Shown piece by piece: positions 56,340 to 64,000 of a stretch of DNA of 64,000 bases (positions are counted from its first letter, which is position 1; each line of letters opens with the position of its first letter). Source of the DNA: Lysinibacillus fusiformis. Lineage in GTDB: Bacteria; Bacillota; Bacilli; Bacillales_A; Planococcaceae. The position numbers and the translations under genes are program-made. Location of the stretch: positions 62,001 through 126,000 of the forward strand of contig JASENG010000004.1 of NCBI GenBank assembly GCA_030027265.1. The letters are read 5' to 3'. A model generated the notes under the pieces. The model was not told where the DNA came from and made no database searches. It was given only the letters and a program-made list of their open reading frames with translations.

Positions 56340-57353
56340 TTGTCCAAAAAAGAAAAAGAATTAACAGGAAAGCAAAAGGCGGCATTACTGTTAATTTCTT
56401 TAGGGCCAGAAGTTTCTGCTTCTGTATATAAGCATTTAAATGAAGAGGAAATCGAACGTCTTACGTTAGAAATCTCAAGTGTCAAAAAAGTTGAACCAGG
56501 CATTAAAGAAGATATCATTGAAGAATTTCATCATATAGCATTGGCGCAGGACTACATTTCACAGGGTGGTATCGGTTACGCAAAAACGGTATTAGAGAAA
56601 GCTCTTGGCCAAGATCAAGCTCAGGCGATTATCAATCGCCTGACATCATCTTTACAAGTGCGTCCATTTGATTTCGCGAGGAAGGCCGATCCTGGACAAA
56701 TTTTCAACTTTATCCAAAACGAACATCCTCAAACGATAGCTTTAATTTTATCGTATTTGGATCCTGGACAAGCGGGTGTTATCTTATCCTCTTTACCACA
56801 GGAAGTTCAAGCGGATATAGCAAAACGTATTGCCATGATGGATTCCACGTCGCCTGAAGTAATTAGTGAAATTGAATCGATTTTAGAACGAAAATTATCA
56901 TCTACTGTTACACAGGATTACACGGAAACAGGTGGGGTAGACGCAGTTGTGGATGTGTTAAATGGAGTAGATCGCCAGACAGAAAAAACAATTCTGGATG
57001 CATTGGAGATTCAAGACCCAGAGCTTGCTGAAGAAATTAAAAAGAGAATGTTCGTATTCGAAGATATTGTTACATTGGATAATCGCTCGATTCAGCGAGT
57101 TATACGTGACTGTGAAAACGAAGACTTACTATTATCTATGAAAGTAAGCAGTGAAGAAGTAAAAGATATATTGTTCCGAAATATGTCTCAGCGTATGGCG
57201 GAAACCTTTAAAGAAGAAATGGAAATTATGGGTCCTGTTCGTCTGCGAGATGTAGAAGAAGCCCAATCAAGAATTGTGGGAGTCATTCGCCGTCTAGAGG
57301 ATGCAGGAGAAATCATCATAGCTCGCGGTGGAGGAGATGACGTCATTGTCTAG
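56340..57353 (+). CDS. fliG: Flagellar motor switch protein FliG
   Basis: 337 residues starting at TTG 56340 (GGAGGTG upstream). The EHPQTIALILSYLDPGQAG middle domain and the charged C-terminal torque domain (SIQRVIRDCENEDLLLSMK) are standard. It connects FliF to the C-ring and to the stators. Its end overlaps fliH. Confidence 0.97.
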   Translation: MSKKEKELTGKQKAALLLISLGPEVSASVYKHLNEEEIERLTLEISSVKKVEPGIKEDIIEEFHHIALAQDYISQGGIGYAKTVLEKALGQDQAQAIINRLTSSLQVRPFDFARKADPGQIFNFIQNEHPQTIALILSYLDPGQAGVILSSLPQEVQADIAKRIAMMDSTSPEVISEIESILERKLSSTVTQDYTETGGVDAVVDVLNGVDRQTEKTILDALEIQDPELAEEIKKRMFVFEDIVTLDNRSIQRVIRDCENEDLLLSMKVSSEEVKDILFRNMSQRMAETFKEEMEIMGPVRLRDVEEAQSRIVGVIRRLEDAGEIIIARGGGDDVIV

Positions 57354-58128
57354 GATCATCCGCTCAAGCAGTACTGTACAGCAAGAGGAAAAACAAGTGA
57401 AGATCCAGCTTCGCAATTTATTTAAAGTTGACTTTGATGGGGAAGAAAATACCCAAGATTCAACAATAACTATGGACGAGATTTTTGCGGAAAGAGATCA
57501 AATTCTTTCTCAAGCAGCTCTAGAAATAGAATCTCAAAAACAAGAGTTTGAACGGTATCGCCAAGAACAACTGGAAATGCTGGAGCAGCTAAAAAAAATA
57601 TGGGATGAAGAAAAGCTTGTATTAGAGCAAAATGCTTATGAGCAAGGTTTTCAGCAAGGCTATGAAGAGGGGATGCAAAAAGCGCAAGTAGAGATGCATG
57701 AATCCTTAAAGGCTGCAAACCAAGTTATCGAAGATTCTCGTATAATTGCACAAGACTATATCGAAGAACAAGAGCAAGTGATATTGGAGCTTGCATTAAC
57801 AGCTTCCGAACGAATCATTGGGGCATCTTTGGAAAGAGATGAAGAAGTCTTTCTGTCAATCGTTAAAAGAGGTCTTAAAGAAGCGCGAGAAATGAAAGAA
57901 ATCAAAATCTATGTATCCCCAACCTACCATCATTTAATTTCGCAGCATCGAAGCGAACTTGTTGAGATGTTCCCAACAGATGTACCATTACTGGTATTTG
58001 CTGACGAAGAAATAAACGAAACAGACTGCTATATAGAAACAAACCATGGTCGAATTGTCGTGTCTATTGATGAACAACTAAGTGAACTCAGATTGAAGCT
58101 AAATGAAATTTTAGACAGTAAGGAATGA
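57346..58128 (+). CDS. fliH: Flagellar export protein FliH
   Basis: 260 residues from the TTG at 57346 (GGAGGAG 9 bp upstream); ATG 57337 and GTG 57328 in the same frame are alternatives but lie in or beside the RBS. The long Glu/Gln-rich coiled coil (about 40-140) includes the YEQGFQQGYEEGMQ GxxxG-like segment. The C-terminal domain binds FliI, and the LALTASERIIG helix is typical. Overlaps fliG by 8 bp. Confidence 0.9.
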   Translation: MSRIIRSSSTVQQEEKQVKIQLRNLFKVDFDGEENTQDSTITMDEIFAERDQILSQAALEIESQKQEFERYRQEQLEMLEQLKKIWDEEKLVLEQNAYEQGFQQGYEEGMQKAQVEMHESLKAANQVIEDSRIIAQDYIEEQEQVILELALTASERIIGASLERDEEVFLSIVKRGLKEAREMKEIKIYVSPTYHHLISQHRSELVEMFPTDVPLLVFADEEINETDCYIETNHGRIVVSIDEQLSELRLKLNEILDSKE

Positions 58129-58132
58129 TAGG

Positions 58133-59458
58133 ATGAAGGCGGCTCAATTAATAGATACAATTCCAACGATTGAAACGTTCAAGAAATTCGGTAAAGTAAA
58201 TCGAGTTGTCGGTTTAATGATTGAGTCACAGGGTCCTGAAAGTTCAATAGGTGATGTATGTAAAATACATGTGCATTCACCGAAAAATGGCCATCAAATA
58301 ATATTAGCAGAAGTGGTAGGATTTAATAATGAATTTGTCGTTCTAATGCCGTATACTTCAATTCGCGAGATATCAATTGGCTGTCTTGTAGAAGGAACAG
58401 GCGAGCCGCTTGAAGTCAAAGTAGGACCTGAACTAATCGGAAAGGTACTCGATTCGATGGGCAACCCTTTTGATGGCTCAGCACTTCCTAAAGGCCTAAC
58501 GACTGTGCAAACAGAACAGGAGCCTCCCAATCCTTTAAAAAGGCCACCAATAAAAGATCAGCTTGAGGTTGGGGTAAAGGCGATTGATGGAATGCTGACT
58601 GTCGGCAATGGGCAACGCGTCGGGATATTTGCAGGATCTGGTGTTGGTAAAAGTACTCTACTCGGGATGATTGCTCGAAACACAAAGGCTGATATTAATG
58701 TTATTGCGTTAATCGGTGAGCGTGGCCGTGAAGTACTGGAATTTATCGAAAGGGACTTGGGCGAGGAAGGCTTGAAACGTTCAATCGTAGTTGCAGCAAC
58801 CGGAGACCAGCCAGCTTTGATGCGTATTAAAGGAGCTTTCACTGCGACCGCCATTGCCGAGTATTTTAGAGATCGTGGCTTGAATGTCATGTTAATGATG
58901 GATTCAGTAACTCGAGTAGCGATGGCACAGCGCGAAATTGGTCTGGCTACTGGTGAACCACCGGCACAAAAAGGGTATACCCCTTCAGTATTTGCTATCT
59001 TACCTAAACTATTAGAAAGAACAGGCACAAATCAACATGGTTCCATTACTGCTTTCTACACTGTCTTAGTAGATGGGGATGACATGAATGAGCCAATTGC
59101 TGATACTGTTCGAGGAATCCTTGATGGCCATATTGTATTAGACCGTACACTGGCAAACAAAGGGCAATACCCTGCTATCAATGTTTTGAAGAGTGTTAGC
59201 CGTTTAATGAATCATATATCAATACCTGAGCACGTTAAAGCAGCTGAAAAACTTCGAGAGCTTTATTATACGTATGCAAAGTCAGAGGATTTAATCAACA
59301 TCGGTGCATATAAACGTGGTACATCCAAAGAAATTGATGAAGCAATCCAGTATGAACCGCTGATTACAAATTTCTTGAAACAAGGCTATAAAGATAAAGT
59401 GTCATTAGAAAATACAGTAGAAGAAATTATTGCATTATCAAATGGTGGAGGTAGGTAA
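58133..59458 (+). CDS. fliI: Flagellum-specific ATPase FliI
   Basis: 441 residues. F1-beta-like ATPase: GIFAGSGVGKSTLLGMI near residue 165, the IGERGREVLEFIE region near residue 195, and Walker B in MLMMDSVTRVAMAQREIGL near residue 255. It drives unfolding of export substrates with FliH and FliJ. Overlaps fliJ by one base. Confidence 0.97.
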   Translation: MKAAQLIDTIPTIETFKKFGKVNRVVGLMIESQGPESSIGDVCKIHVHSPKNGHQIILAEVVGFNNEFVVLMPYTSIREISIGCLVEGTGEPLEVKVGPELIGKVLDSMGNPFDGSALPKGLTTVQTEQEPPNPLKRPPIKDQLEVGVKAIDGMLTVGNGQRVGIFAGSGVGKSTLLGMIARNTKADINVIALIGERGREVLEFIERDLGEEGLKRSIVVAATGDQPALMRIKGAFTATAIAEYFRDRGLNVMLMMDSVTRVAMAQREIGLATGEPPAQKGYTPSVFAILPKLLERTGTNQHGSITAFYTVLVDGDDMNEPIADTVRGILDGHIVLDRTLANKGQYPAINVLKSVSRLMNHISIPEHVKAAEKLRELYYTYAKSEDLINIGAYKRGTSKEIDEAIQYEPLITNFLKQGYKDKVSLENTVEEIIALSNGGGR

Positions 59459-59907
59459 TGGTCCAATATACTTATCGTTTTGAGAAAATCTTGTCAATAC
59501 GTGAGCAAGAAAAGCAGCAAACAGAAGCTGCTTATAAAGAATCAGTGCGGTCTTTTGAAGAAGTAGCAACAAAACTATATGATCTTCTAAAGAAAAAAGA
59601 GGATTTAATCACGTATCAAAATACTCAATTAGCAGCTGGTTCAACCATTAATCAAATCCACCATTTTGCAACATTTATAGATAGCCTAGAACGTTCGATA
59701 GAGGAAGTTCAACAAAAAGTAGTTCAAGCGCGGGCAAAAATGAACTGGCACGAACAAAAATTACTAGAAAAAAACTTAGAAATTCGCAAGTTCGAAAAAA
59801 TGCGAGAAAAAGATTTTGCAACATTTATGAATGAGCAAGAGAGAGCAGAAATGCTTTATTTAGATGAACTTTCATCTCTTATGTATTCAAAGAAAGAATT
59901 TAGGTGA
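59458..59907 (+). CDS. fliJ: Flagellar export chaperone FliJ
   Basis: 149 residues, almost wholly helical coiled coil, starting YTYRFEKILSIREQEK. Position after fliI and the FEKMREKDF segment identify FliJ, the central stalk of the export ATPase. Confidence 0.93.
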   Translation: MVQYTYRFEKILSIREQEKQQTEAAYKESVRSFEEVATKLYDLLKKKEDLITYQNTQLAAGSTINQIHHFATFIDSLERSIEEVQQKVVQARAKMNWHEQKLLEKNLEIRKFEKMREKDFATFMNEQERAEMLYLDELSSLMYSKKEFR

Positions 59908-59911
59908 TTTC

Positions 59912-60505
59912 ATGGCAAAAGGTAAAACGAAACAAGTAAATACAGAGACTCATGAAGAAAATTCACCAGGTTTTTTTCAGAAGCTTATATTTTGGTTTGT
60001 CATTCCATTGCTTTTCATAGTAGCTATTCTCCTTGTAGTAGCAACTTTTACTAACTTTAATGTTTTCGAGAAGGCATCTGAGCTTACAAATCTAAATGGG
60101 TCAGAAGAAGAAGCATCGATCGAAGGCAGTACAGAACAATTTAATGAAAAAATTGTTGGATTAGAAGCGGAAGTAAAAGAAAAAGAAGCTGAAATTGAGC
60201 AGTTGCAAGCAGAATTAGACAAAGCCAAAGCCGAAAATCAGGAGAATCAAACTGTGCAAGAACAGCTGCAATACGAGATTGATAAATTACAGCGGGATCA
60301 AACGTCTGCGAAAAAAGAATTTGAAGAGTTATTAGAATCATTTGAGCAAATGTCAGCAAAATCTGCTGCGCCGATTCTTGTTGAAATGAGCGATGAGCAA
60401 GCAGTGAAAATTTTGGCAAATATGCAGCCTGATAGTCTATCTGCAATATTAGCAAAAATGACTCCTGCTGATGCAGCTCGATACACAGAGCTATTATCGC
60501 AATAG
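59912..60505 (+). CDS. ylxF: YlxF, MotE-like membrane coiled-coil protein
   Basis: 197 residues from the ATG at 59912 (AGGTGA 5 bp upstream). One transmembrane helix near residues 22-45, then a coiled coil (about 75-145, heptad E/K/Q) and a conserved C-terminal MSDEQAVKILANMQPDS block like that of MotE and the N domain of MgtE. Probably a flagellar accessory protein; the mechanism is unclear. Confidence 0.85.
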   Translation: MAKGKTKQVNTETHEENSPGFFQKLIFWFVIPLLFIVAILLVVATFTNFNVFEKASELTNLNGSEEEASIEGSTEQFNEKIVGLEAEVKEKEAEIEQLQAELDKAKAENQENQTVQEQLQYEIDKLQRDQTSAKKEFEELLESFEQMSAKSAAPILVEMSDEQAVKILANMQPDSLSAILAKMTPADAARYTELLSQ

Positions 60506-60536
60506 ACATCATTTTTAGGTAAGGGAGGTGAAAATA

Positions 60537-61853
60537 GTGAATATCGGAATTATGCAATTATCCAATAACAGCATGAACTCAAAAATTGCTCTTAGGAACA
60601 CTGCTTCCGAACAATCAGCAATTACGTCCTCAAAAACAGCTAAGAAGACAAATAGCTTCGAAGAGGTCTTAAATAAAGTAGTTTCCAACTCATCGAGAAT
60701 TGAAGCAGCTAGAACTGAAAAAACAGCAGAAGAGCCAATTGATACCGAGAAGCTAGAAGATTTATTAGGTGCTGATTCTATGGAAGAAGTCATTGATATA
60801 TTAGAAATTCCACACGATGAGGGCTTGTTAACTATCCAGACTGTGGAAGATGGCAAGGCTCTAGCATTCGATGAAATGATGCAACTGGATAATTTACTTT
60901 CGGTGCTAGGAATTGAGCCTACTCAACTATTAGATGCATTACAGCAACTTAGTGGAGGTAAAATTGAAGAACTTAGCGATGTCTGGGGATTGATCAATTC
61001 TGTTTTAGGACAACGGAATGAGATTACACAGCAATTAGTAACAGCTTTGCAAGGTGAACAAAAAGTAACTCTAAAACAAGCAGAACAGATTTTGCAGTTT
61101 CTAAAGCTTGCCCAGGTTACCGGGAAAAATACAGACTTGTTTAGTGAGCAGAATCTTATGTTAGAACAACTTAAAGATTTGATGAAAAATGTTAAAAATG
61201 AAGTAAATTCACAGAGCAATATACAGCTGACACAGACAACTGAAAGTCAATCGGGCAAAGTTGCTTTGCAAGGCTTTGAACAAGTCGTTCAAAAAATTGT
61301 GAAAAGTTCGGAATCTGTTGAAAAGACGGAAACAACCGAGTCTTCCAAAATTACGCAAAGTATAATTGCACCAACAGCAAATACAACAAAAACAGTCACA
61401 ATAACGCTTCCTGCAGAAAAGGGAGCTCAATCTGAGGTGCTTGCAAAAGAAATTCAAAGTTTACTAAATCGAAGCCAAATTTCAAATGGCCCAGGAACGA
61501 CAAAGCTGTTATTAAAACTATATCCTGAAAATTTAGGGTCGATTCGTATCGAAATCATGCAGCAAGATGGTGTGCTCTCTGCTCGTTTATTAACATCAAC
61601 GGCAATGGGGAAAGAACTTCTTGATAATCAATTGCACCAGTTAAAAACGGCATTTGCCAACGCAAACATTCAAATGGATCGAATTGATATTGCACAAAGC
61701 CTTCAAGAAACGGATCGCAACTTGAAAGATCAAAATCATTTTGGTCAGCAGTTCAAACAACAGTCTGAGCATGATGAGCATGAACAGGATGATCAAGAGG
61801 ATGATTCAGAAACGATGTCCTTTAGTGATTATCTAATAAATGAGGAGGTGTAA
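60537..61853 (+). CDS. fliK: Flagellar hook-length control protein FliK
   Basis: 438 residues from the GTG at 60537 (GGGAGGTG 6 bp upstream; GTG 60528 lies in the RBS). The low-complexity Gln/Ser/Thr-rich N-terminal ruler part is followed by the C-terminal switch domain with LKLYPENLGSIRIEIMQQDG near residue 325. Tail is Asp/Glu/His-rich. It signals FlhB to switch export from hook to filament. Confidence 0.93.
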   Translation: MNIGIMQLSNNSMNSKIALRNTASEQSAITSSKTAKKTNSFEEVLNKVVSNSSRIEAARTEKTAEEPIDTEKLEDLLGADSMEEVIDILEIPHDEGLLTIQTVEDGKALAFDEMMQLDNLLSVLGIEPTQLLDALQQLSGGKIEELSDVWGLINSVLGQRNEITQQLVTALQGEQKVTLKQAEQILQFLKLAQVTGKNTDLFSEQNLMLEQLKDLMKNVKNEVNSQSNIQLTQTTESQSGKVALQGFEQVVQKIVKSSESVEKTETTESSKITQSIIAPTANTTKTVTITLPAEKGAQSEVLAKEIQSLLNRSQISNGPGTTKLLLKLYPENLGSIRIEIMQQDGVLSARLLTSTAMGKELLDNQLHQLKTAFANANIQMDRIDIAQSLQETDRNLKDQNHFGQQFKQQSEHDEHEQDDQEDDSETMSFSDYLINEEV

Positions 61854-61856
61854 AGA

Positions 61857-62525
61857 ATGACAACACAAGGGATATCGAATGATTATTACTTAGCTTCTAC
61901 TCAGAAACCTAAAATTAGTGCTACTGGTGATAACTCAAGTCTTGGGAAAGATGCTTTTTTAAATATCTTAATTACACAATTACAGCATCAGGATCCAACG
62001 CAACCGATGGATGACAAACAATTTATTTCACAGATGGCTCAATTCTCTTCTTTGGAGCAAATGCAAAATATGACAACTGCGATGCAAAACTTACTTACAT
62101 CTCAAAATGAAACTCAATTAATGTCATATACATCATTTATCGGAAAAGAAGTGAAATGGCATGAGGTGACAGAAGAAGTTGATGACAAAGGATCCCCAAT
62201 CGTCAATCAAGGAACTGGTGTTATTAATGAATTGAAGTTTGTAGATGGTGAGCCTGTTTTTGTACTTGCAGATGGCAAAGAAATAACAGCAGGGAATATT
62301 TCATCTATTATCAACACTGAAAAATCAAGCTCAGCTGCGACAGAAAATCCATTAGTTGCAGCAAGTCAATTGATTGGTCAAATGGTTCGCTATCAATTAG
62401 ATGGTCAAGAGTTAACAGCTAAAATTGAGTCGGTTTCAACTAATAATAGTTTAATAGAGTATATTTTAAACGATATGAATGGCACACGTTTACAAAAGGA
62501 TCAATTTGAACTAATAGCTGAATAA
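61857..62525 (+). CDS. flgD: Flagellar hook capping protein FlgD
   Basis: 222 residues. LGKDAFLNILITQLQHQDPT then FISQMAQFSSLEQMQNM near residues 30-70 are the diagnostic FlgD N-terminus, followed by a SH3/Tudor-like region containing SFIGKEVKW. It caps the growing hook. GAGGAGGTG RBS within the fliK end. Confidence 0.96.
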   Translation: MTTQGISNDYYLASTQKPKISATGDNSSLGKDAFLNILITQLQHQDPTQPMDDKQFISQMAQFSSLEQMQNMTTAMQNLLTSQNETQLMSYTSFIGKEVKWHEVTEEVDDKGSPIVNQGTGVINELKFVDGEPVFVLADGKEITAGNISSIINTEKSSSAATENPLVAASQLIGQMVRYQLDGQELTAKIESVSTNNSLIEYILNDMNGTRLQKDQFELIAE

Positions 62526-62539
62526 GGTTGGTGAAAAAG

Positions 62540-62914
62540 ATGAATCGAATTGGAATTCAGCACTTGCCATTTCAGCCAACCATTCAAACACAAAAAAATT
62601 CGACAGTACATGCTCAAAGCAACAATTCTTTCATTGCCCATTTACGAGATGTTACAAATCAAAAACTAAAAATTAGTAAACATGCAAATGATAGAATACG
62701 AGAAAGAAATATATTTATAACTGAGCAAGAATGGCAACAAGTGTCGGAAAAAGTATATGAGGCGCGTGCTAAGGGCGTGAATCAACCACTAGTCTTGATG
62801 GATCAAGCAGCATTAATCGTAAGTGCTAAAAATGAAACGGTTATAACAGCGATGGAACGCTCAGAAACAAAAAATCAGTTGTTTACGAATATTGACGGAA
62901 CAATTGTCCTATAA
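62540..62914 (+). CDS. Small flagellar-operon protein (TIGR02530-like)
   Basis: 124 residues from the ATG at 62540 (GGTGA 6 bp upstream; TTG 62528 and GTG 62531 are other options). The conserved block LKISKHANDRIRERNI, then QPLVLMDQAALIVSAKNETV and the end FTNIDGTIVL match the flagellar-operon protein family recalled as TIGR02530, found between flgD and flgE in many Firmicutes. No motor function is known; cytosolic, no membrane segment. Confidence 0.85.
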   Translation: MNRIGIQHLPFQPTIQTQKNSTVHAQSNNSFIAHLRDVTNQKLKISKHANDRIRERNIFITEQEWQQVSEKVYEARAKGVNQPLVLMDQAALIVSAKNETVITAMERSETKNQLFTNIDGTIVL

Positions 62915-63036
62915 AGGCAGGACCAAAACGAAACGGATAGTAGTTTTAATGGATGCCTTCGTGTTGCCGACTGACTGACGCAGCACACACAACAAAACTT
63001 TCAAACTAAACGGATAAACGAGAGGAGAACGAAACA

Positions 63037-64000
63037 ATGTTACGTTCAATGTATTCAGGTATTTCTGGTTTAAAAAACTTCCAAACAAAGCTTGATGTAA
63101 TCGGGAACAATATTTCAAACGTAAATACATACGGATTTAAAAAGGGGCGTGTAGTGTTCAAGGATTTAATTTCCCAAACAACTGCAGGTGCTTCGGCTCC
63201 ATCTGCTACAAGAGGTGGTATAAATCCGAAACAAATTGGTTTAGGTTCATCGATTGCAGTAATTGATACAATTCACGGTACTGGTGCACTTCAAACAACA
63301 TCTCGTACACTTGACCTAGCAATCTCGGGGGATGGATTCTTCCAGGTTGCAGATGCAACAAATGGTCAGAATGGTTATACAAATATTTCATATACACGTG
63401 CAGGTAACTTCTATATGGACGAAGCCGGCTACTTAGTGAATTCAGATGGTAAATATCTTGTTGGGAAATTCGCAAATATTACCAAGGAACCAATTCTGGA
63501 AGCACAATATTCTGAGCCAACAGCTACAAATCAAGCTAATTATTATGCTGGGTATTCTTACTTTGTAAATAATAACAACCAAAATATTAGTTCAACGAAT
63601 ACAGGAGCAGTAGTAGCTGCTACGCAAATAAATGGTTTACGCTTTGATAGCTCTGGTAAGCTTTATGAAGGTGCAGAACCTGCATTACCAGCTTTGCCTA
63701 CACCATTGACTGCTACTATTTCTGGAGATAATTCATATGAATTTGAATTTAATGTCACAACTAATAATTTATATTTAAATAATGGTACTGCCCGATACTT
63801 AGTTGTTGATAATGATACGGTTATCAATGAAGAAACGGGACAAGAAATAGCGTATACAAGCACTAATAATATATATAATGCGGTTAATAGTACAAAAATC
63901 CAAACTGGTGAACGTGATGTTTATTCTTCGGTTGGCAGTGATACAAATTATAGACCTATTCAAATTCCTACTACTGCCCAAAGTATTTCTGTTGGTCAAG
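63037..64000 (+). CDS. flgE: Flagellar hook protein FlgE, N-terminal part (cut by window end)
   Basis: The frame opens with ATG 63037 after GAGGAG and stays open to the window end (321 codons). MLRSMYSGISGLKNFQTKLD, IGNNISNVNTYGFKKGRVVF and the TLDLAISGDGFFQV segment are the classical N-terminal rod-hook motif. After residue 160 comes a long Asn/Thr-rich region (FVNNNNQNISSTNTG), probably a variable surface domain. Gene order flgD-small protein-flgE is normal in Bacillales. Confidence 0.95.
   Translation, partial: MLRSMYSGISGLKNFQTKLDVIGNNISNVNTYGFKKGRVVFKDLISQTTAGASAPSATRGGINPKQIGLGSSIAVIDTIHGTGALQTTSRTLDLAISGDGFFQVADATNGQNGYTNISYTRAGNFYMDEAGYLVNSDGKYLVGKFANITKEPILEAQYSEPTATNQANYYAGYSYFVNNNNQNISSTNTGAVVAATQINGLRFDSSGKLYEGAEPALPALPTPLTATISGDNSYEFEFNVTTNNLYLNNGTARYLVVDNDTVINEETGQEIAYTSTNNIYNAVNSTKIQTGERDVYSSVGSDTNYRPIQIPTTAQSISVGQ

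Overview
The window is a contiguous stretch of conserved chromosome from a low-GC, spore-forming, flagellated member of the Bacillales. The gene order closely follows the Bacillus subtilis block from yloC (yicC) to the start of the fla/che operon. Several departures, together with the protein sequences, suggest a Planococcaceae-type organism (Lysinibacillus/Solibacillus-like). That placement is an inference from remembered synteny and similarity, not from a search. Spore formation is supported by a tiny spoVM gene at 13333-13434. I see no rRNA, tRNA, CRISPR array, transposase or prophage.

Layout. 1-13.3 kb: yicC (cut by the window start), gmk, rpoZ, a stand-alone coaC, priA, def, fmt, rsmB, rlmN, the PrpC phosphatase/PrkC kinase pair, rsgA, rpe and thiN. 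13.3-14.9 kb: spoVM, a structured intergenic region, rpmB on the minus strand, and two tandem palindromic repeat elements. 14.9-21.1 kb: yloU (Asp23 family), fakA, sdaAB, sdaAA, recG. 21.3-30.9 kb: a FapR-operator promoter followed by fapR-plsX-fabD-fabG, then acpP, rnc, smc and ftsY. 30.9-32.4 kb: a 40-bp tandem repeat and an inserted MFS transporter. 32.5-41.2 kb: ylxM-ffh, rpsP-khpA, a second palindromic repeat cluster, rimM-trmD, degenerate repeats, rplS, lepB, rbgA, a 52-bp tandem repeat, a minus-strand His-rich lipoprotein and rnhB. 41.2-53.1 kb: ylqG-ylqH (FliK-like/FlhB-like pair), sucCD, dprA, topA, xerC, hslVU, codY. 53.4-64 kb: flagellar genes flgB-flgC-fliE-fliF-fliG-fliH-fliI-fliJ-ylxF-fliK-flgD, a small flagellar-operon protein, and flgE (cut by the window end).

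How the genes work together. The window covers the core of information processing: nucleotide supply, transcription, replication restart, translation start and tRNA/rRNA modification, ribosome GTPases and proteins, and SRP targeting (ylxM, ffh, ftsY, lepB). It also carries fatty-acid and phospholipid synthesis under FapR, chromosome organisation and topology (smc, topA, recG, xerC), nutrient-responsive control (codY) and flagellar assembly. Most genes are tightly packed, and ATGA or TAATG overlaps are common.

What stands out. (1) A family of palindromic intergenic elements at two loci whose basal stems differ in sequence but keep base pairing, which points to selection on structure. (2) CoaC without its usual fused CoaB domain. 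(3) remA, ylqD and trmFO are missing from their B. subtilis positions. (4) Repeat clusters sit at several of the places where synteny is broken. (5) An HslV whose N-terminus lacks the Ser expected from B. subtilis. (6) An extended SpoVM. I do not see a wholly new multi-gene system; the structured repeat family is the strongest candidate for something undescribed.
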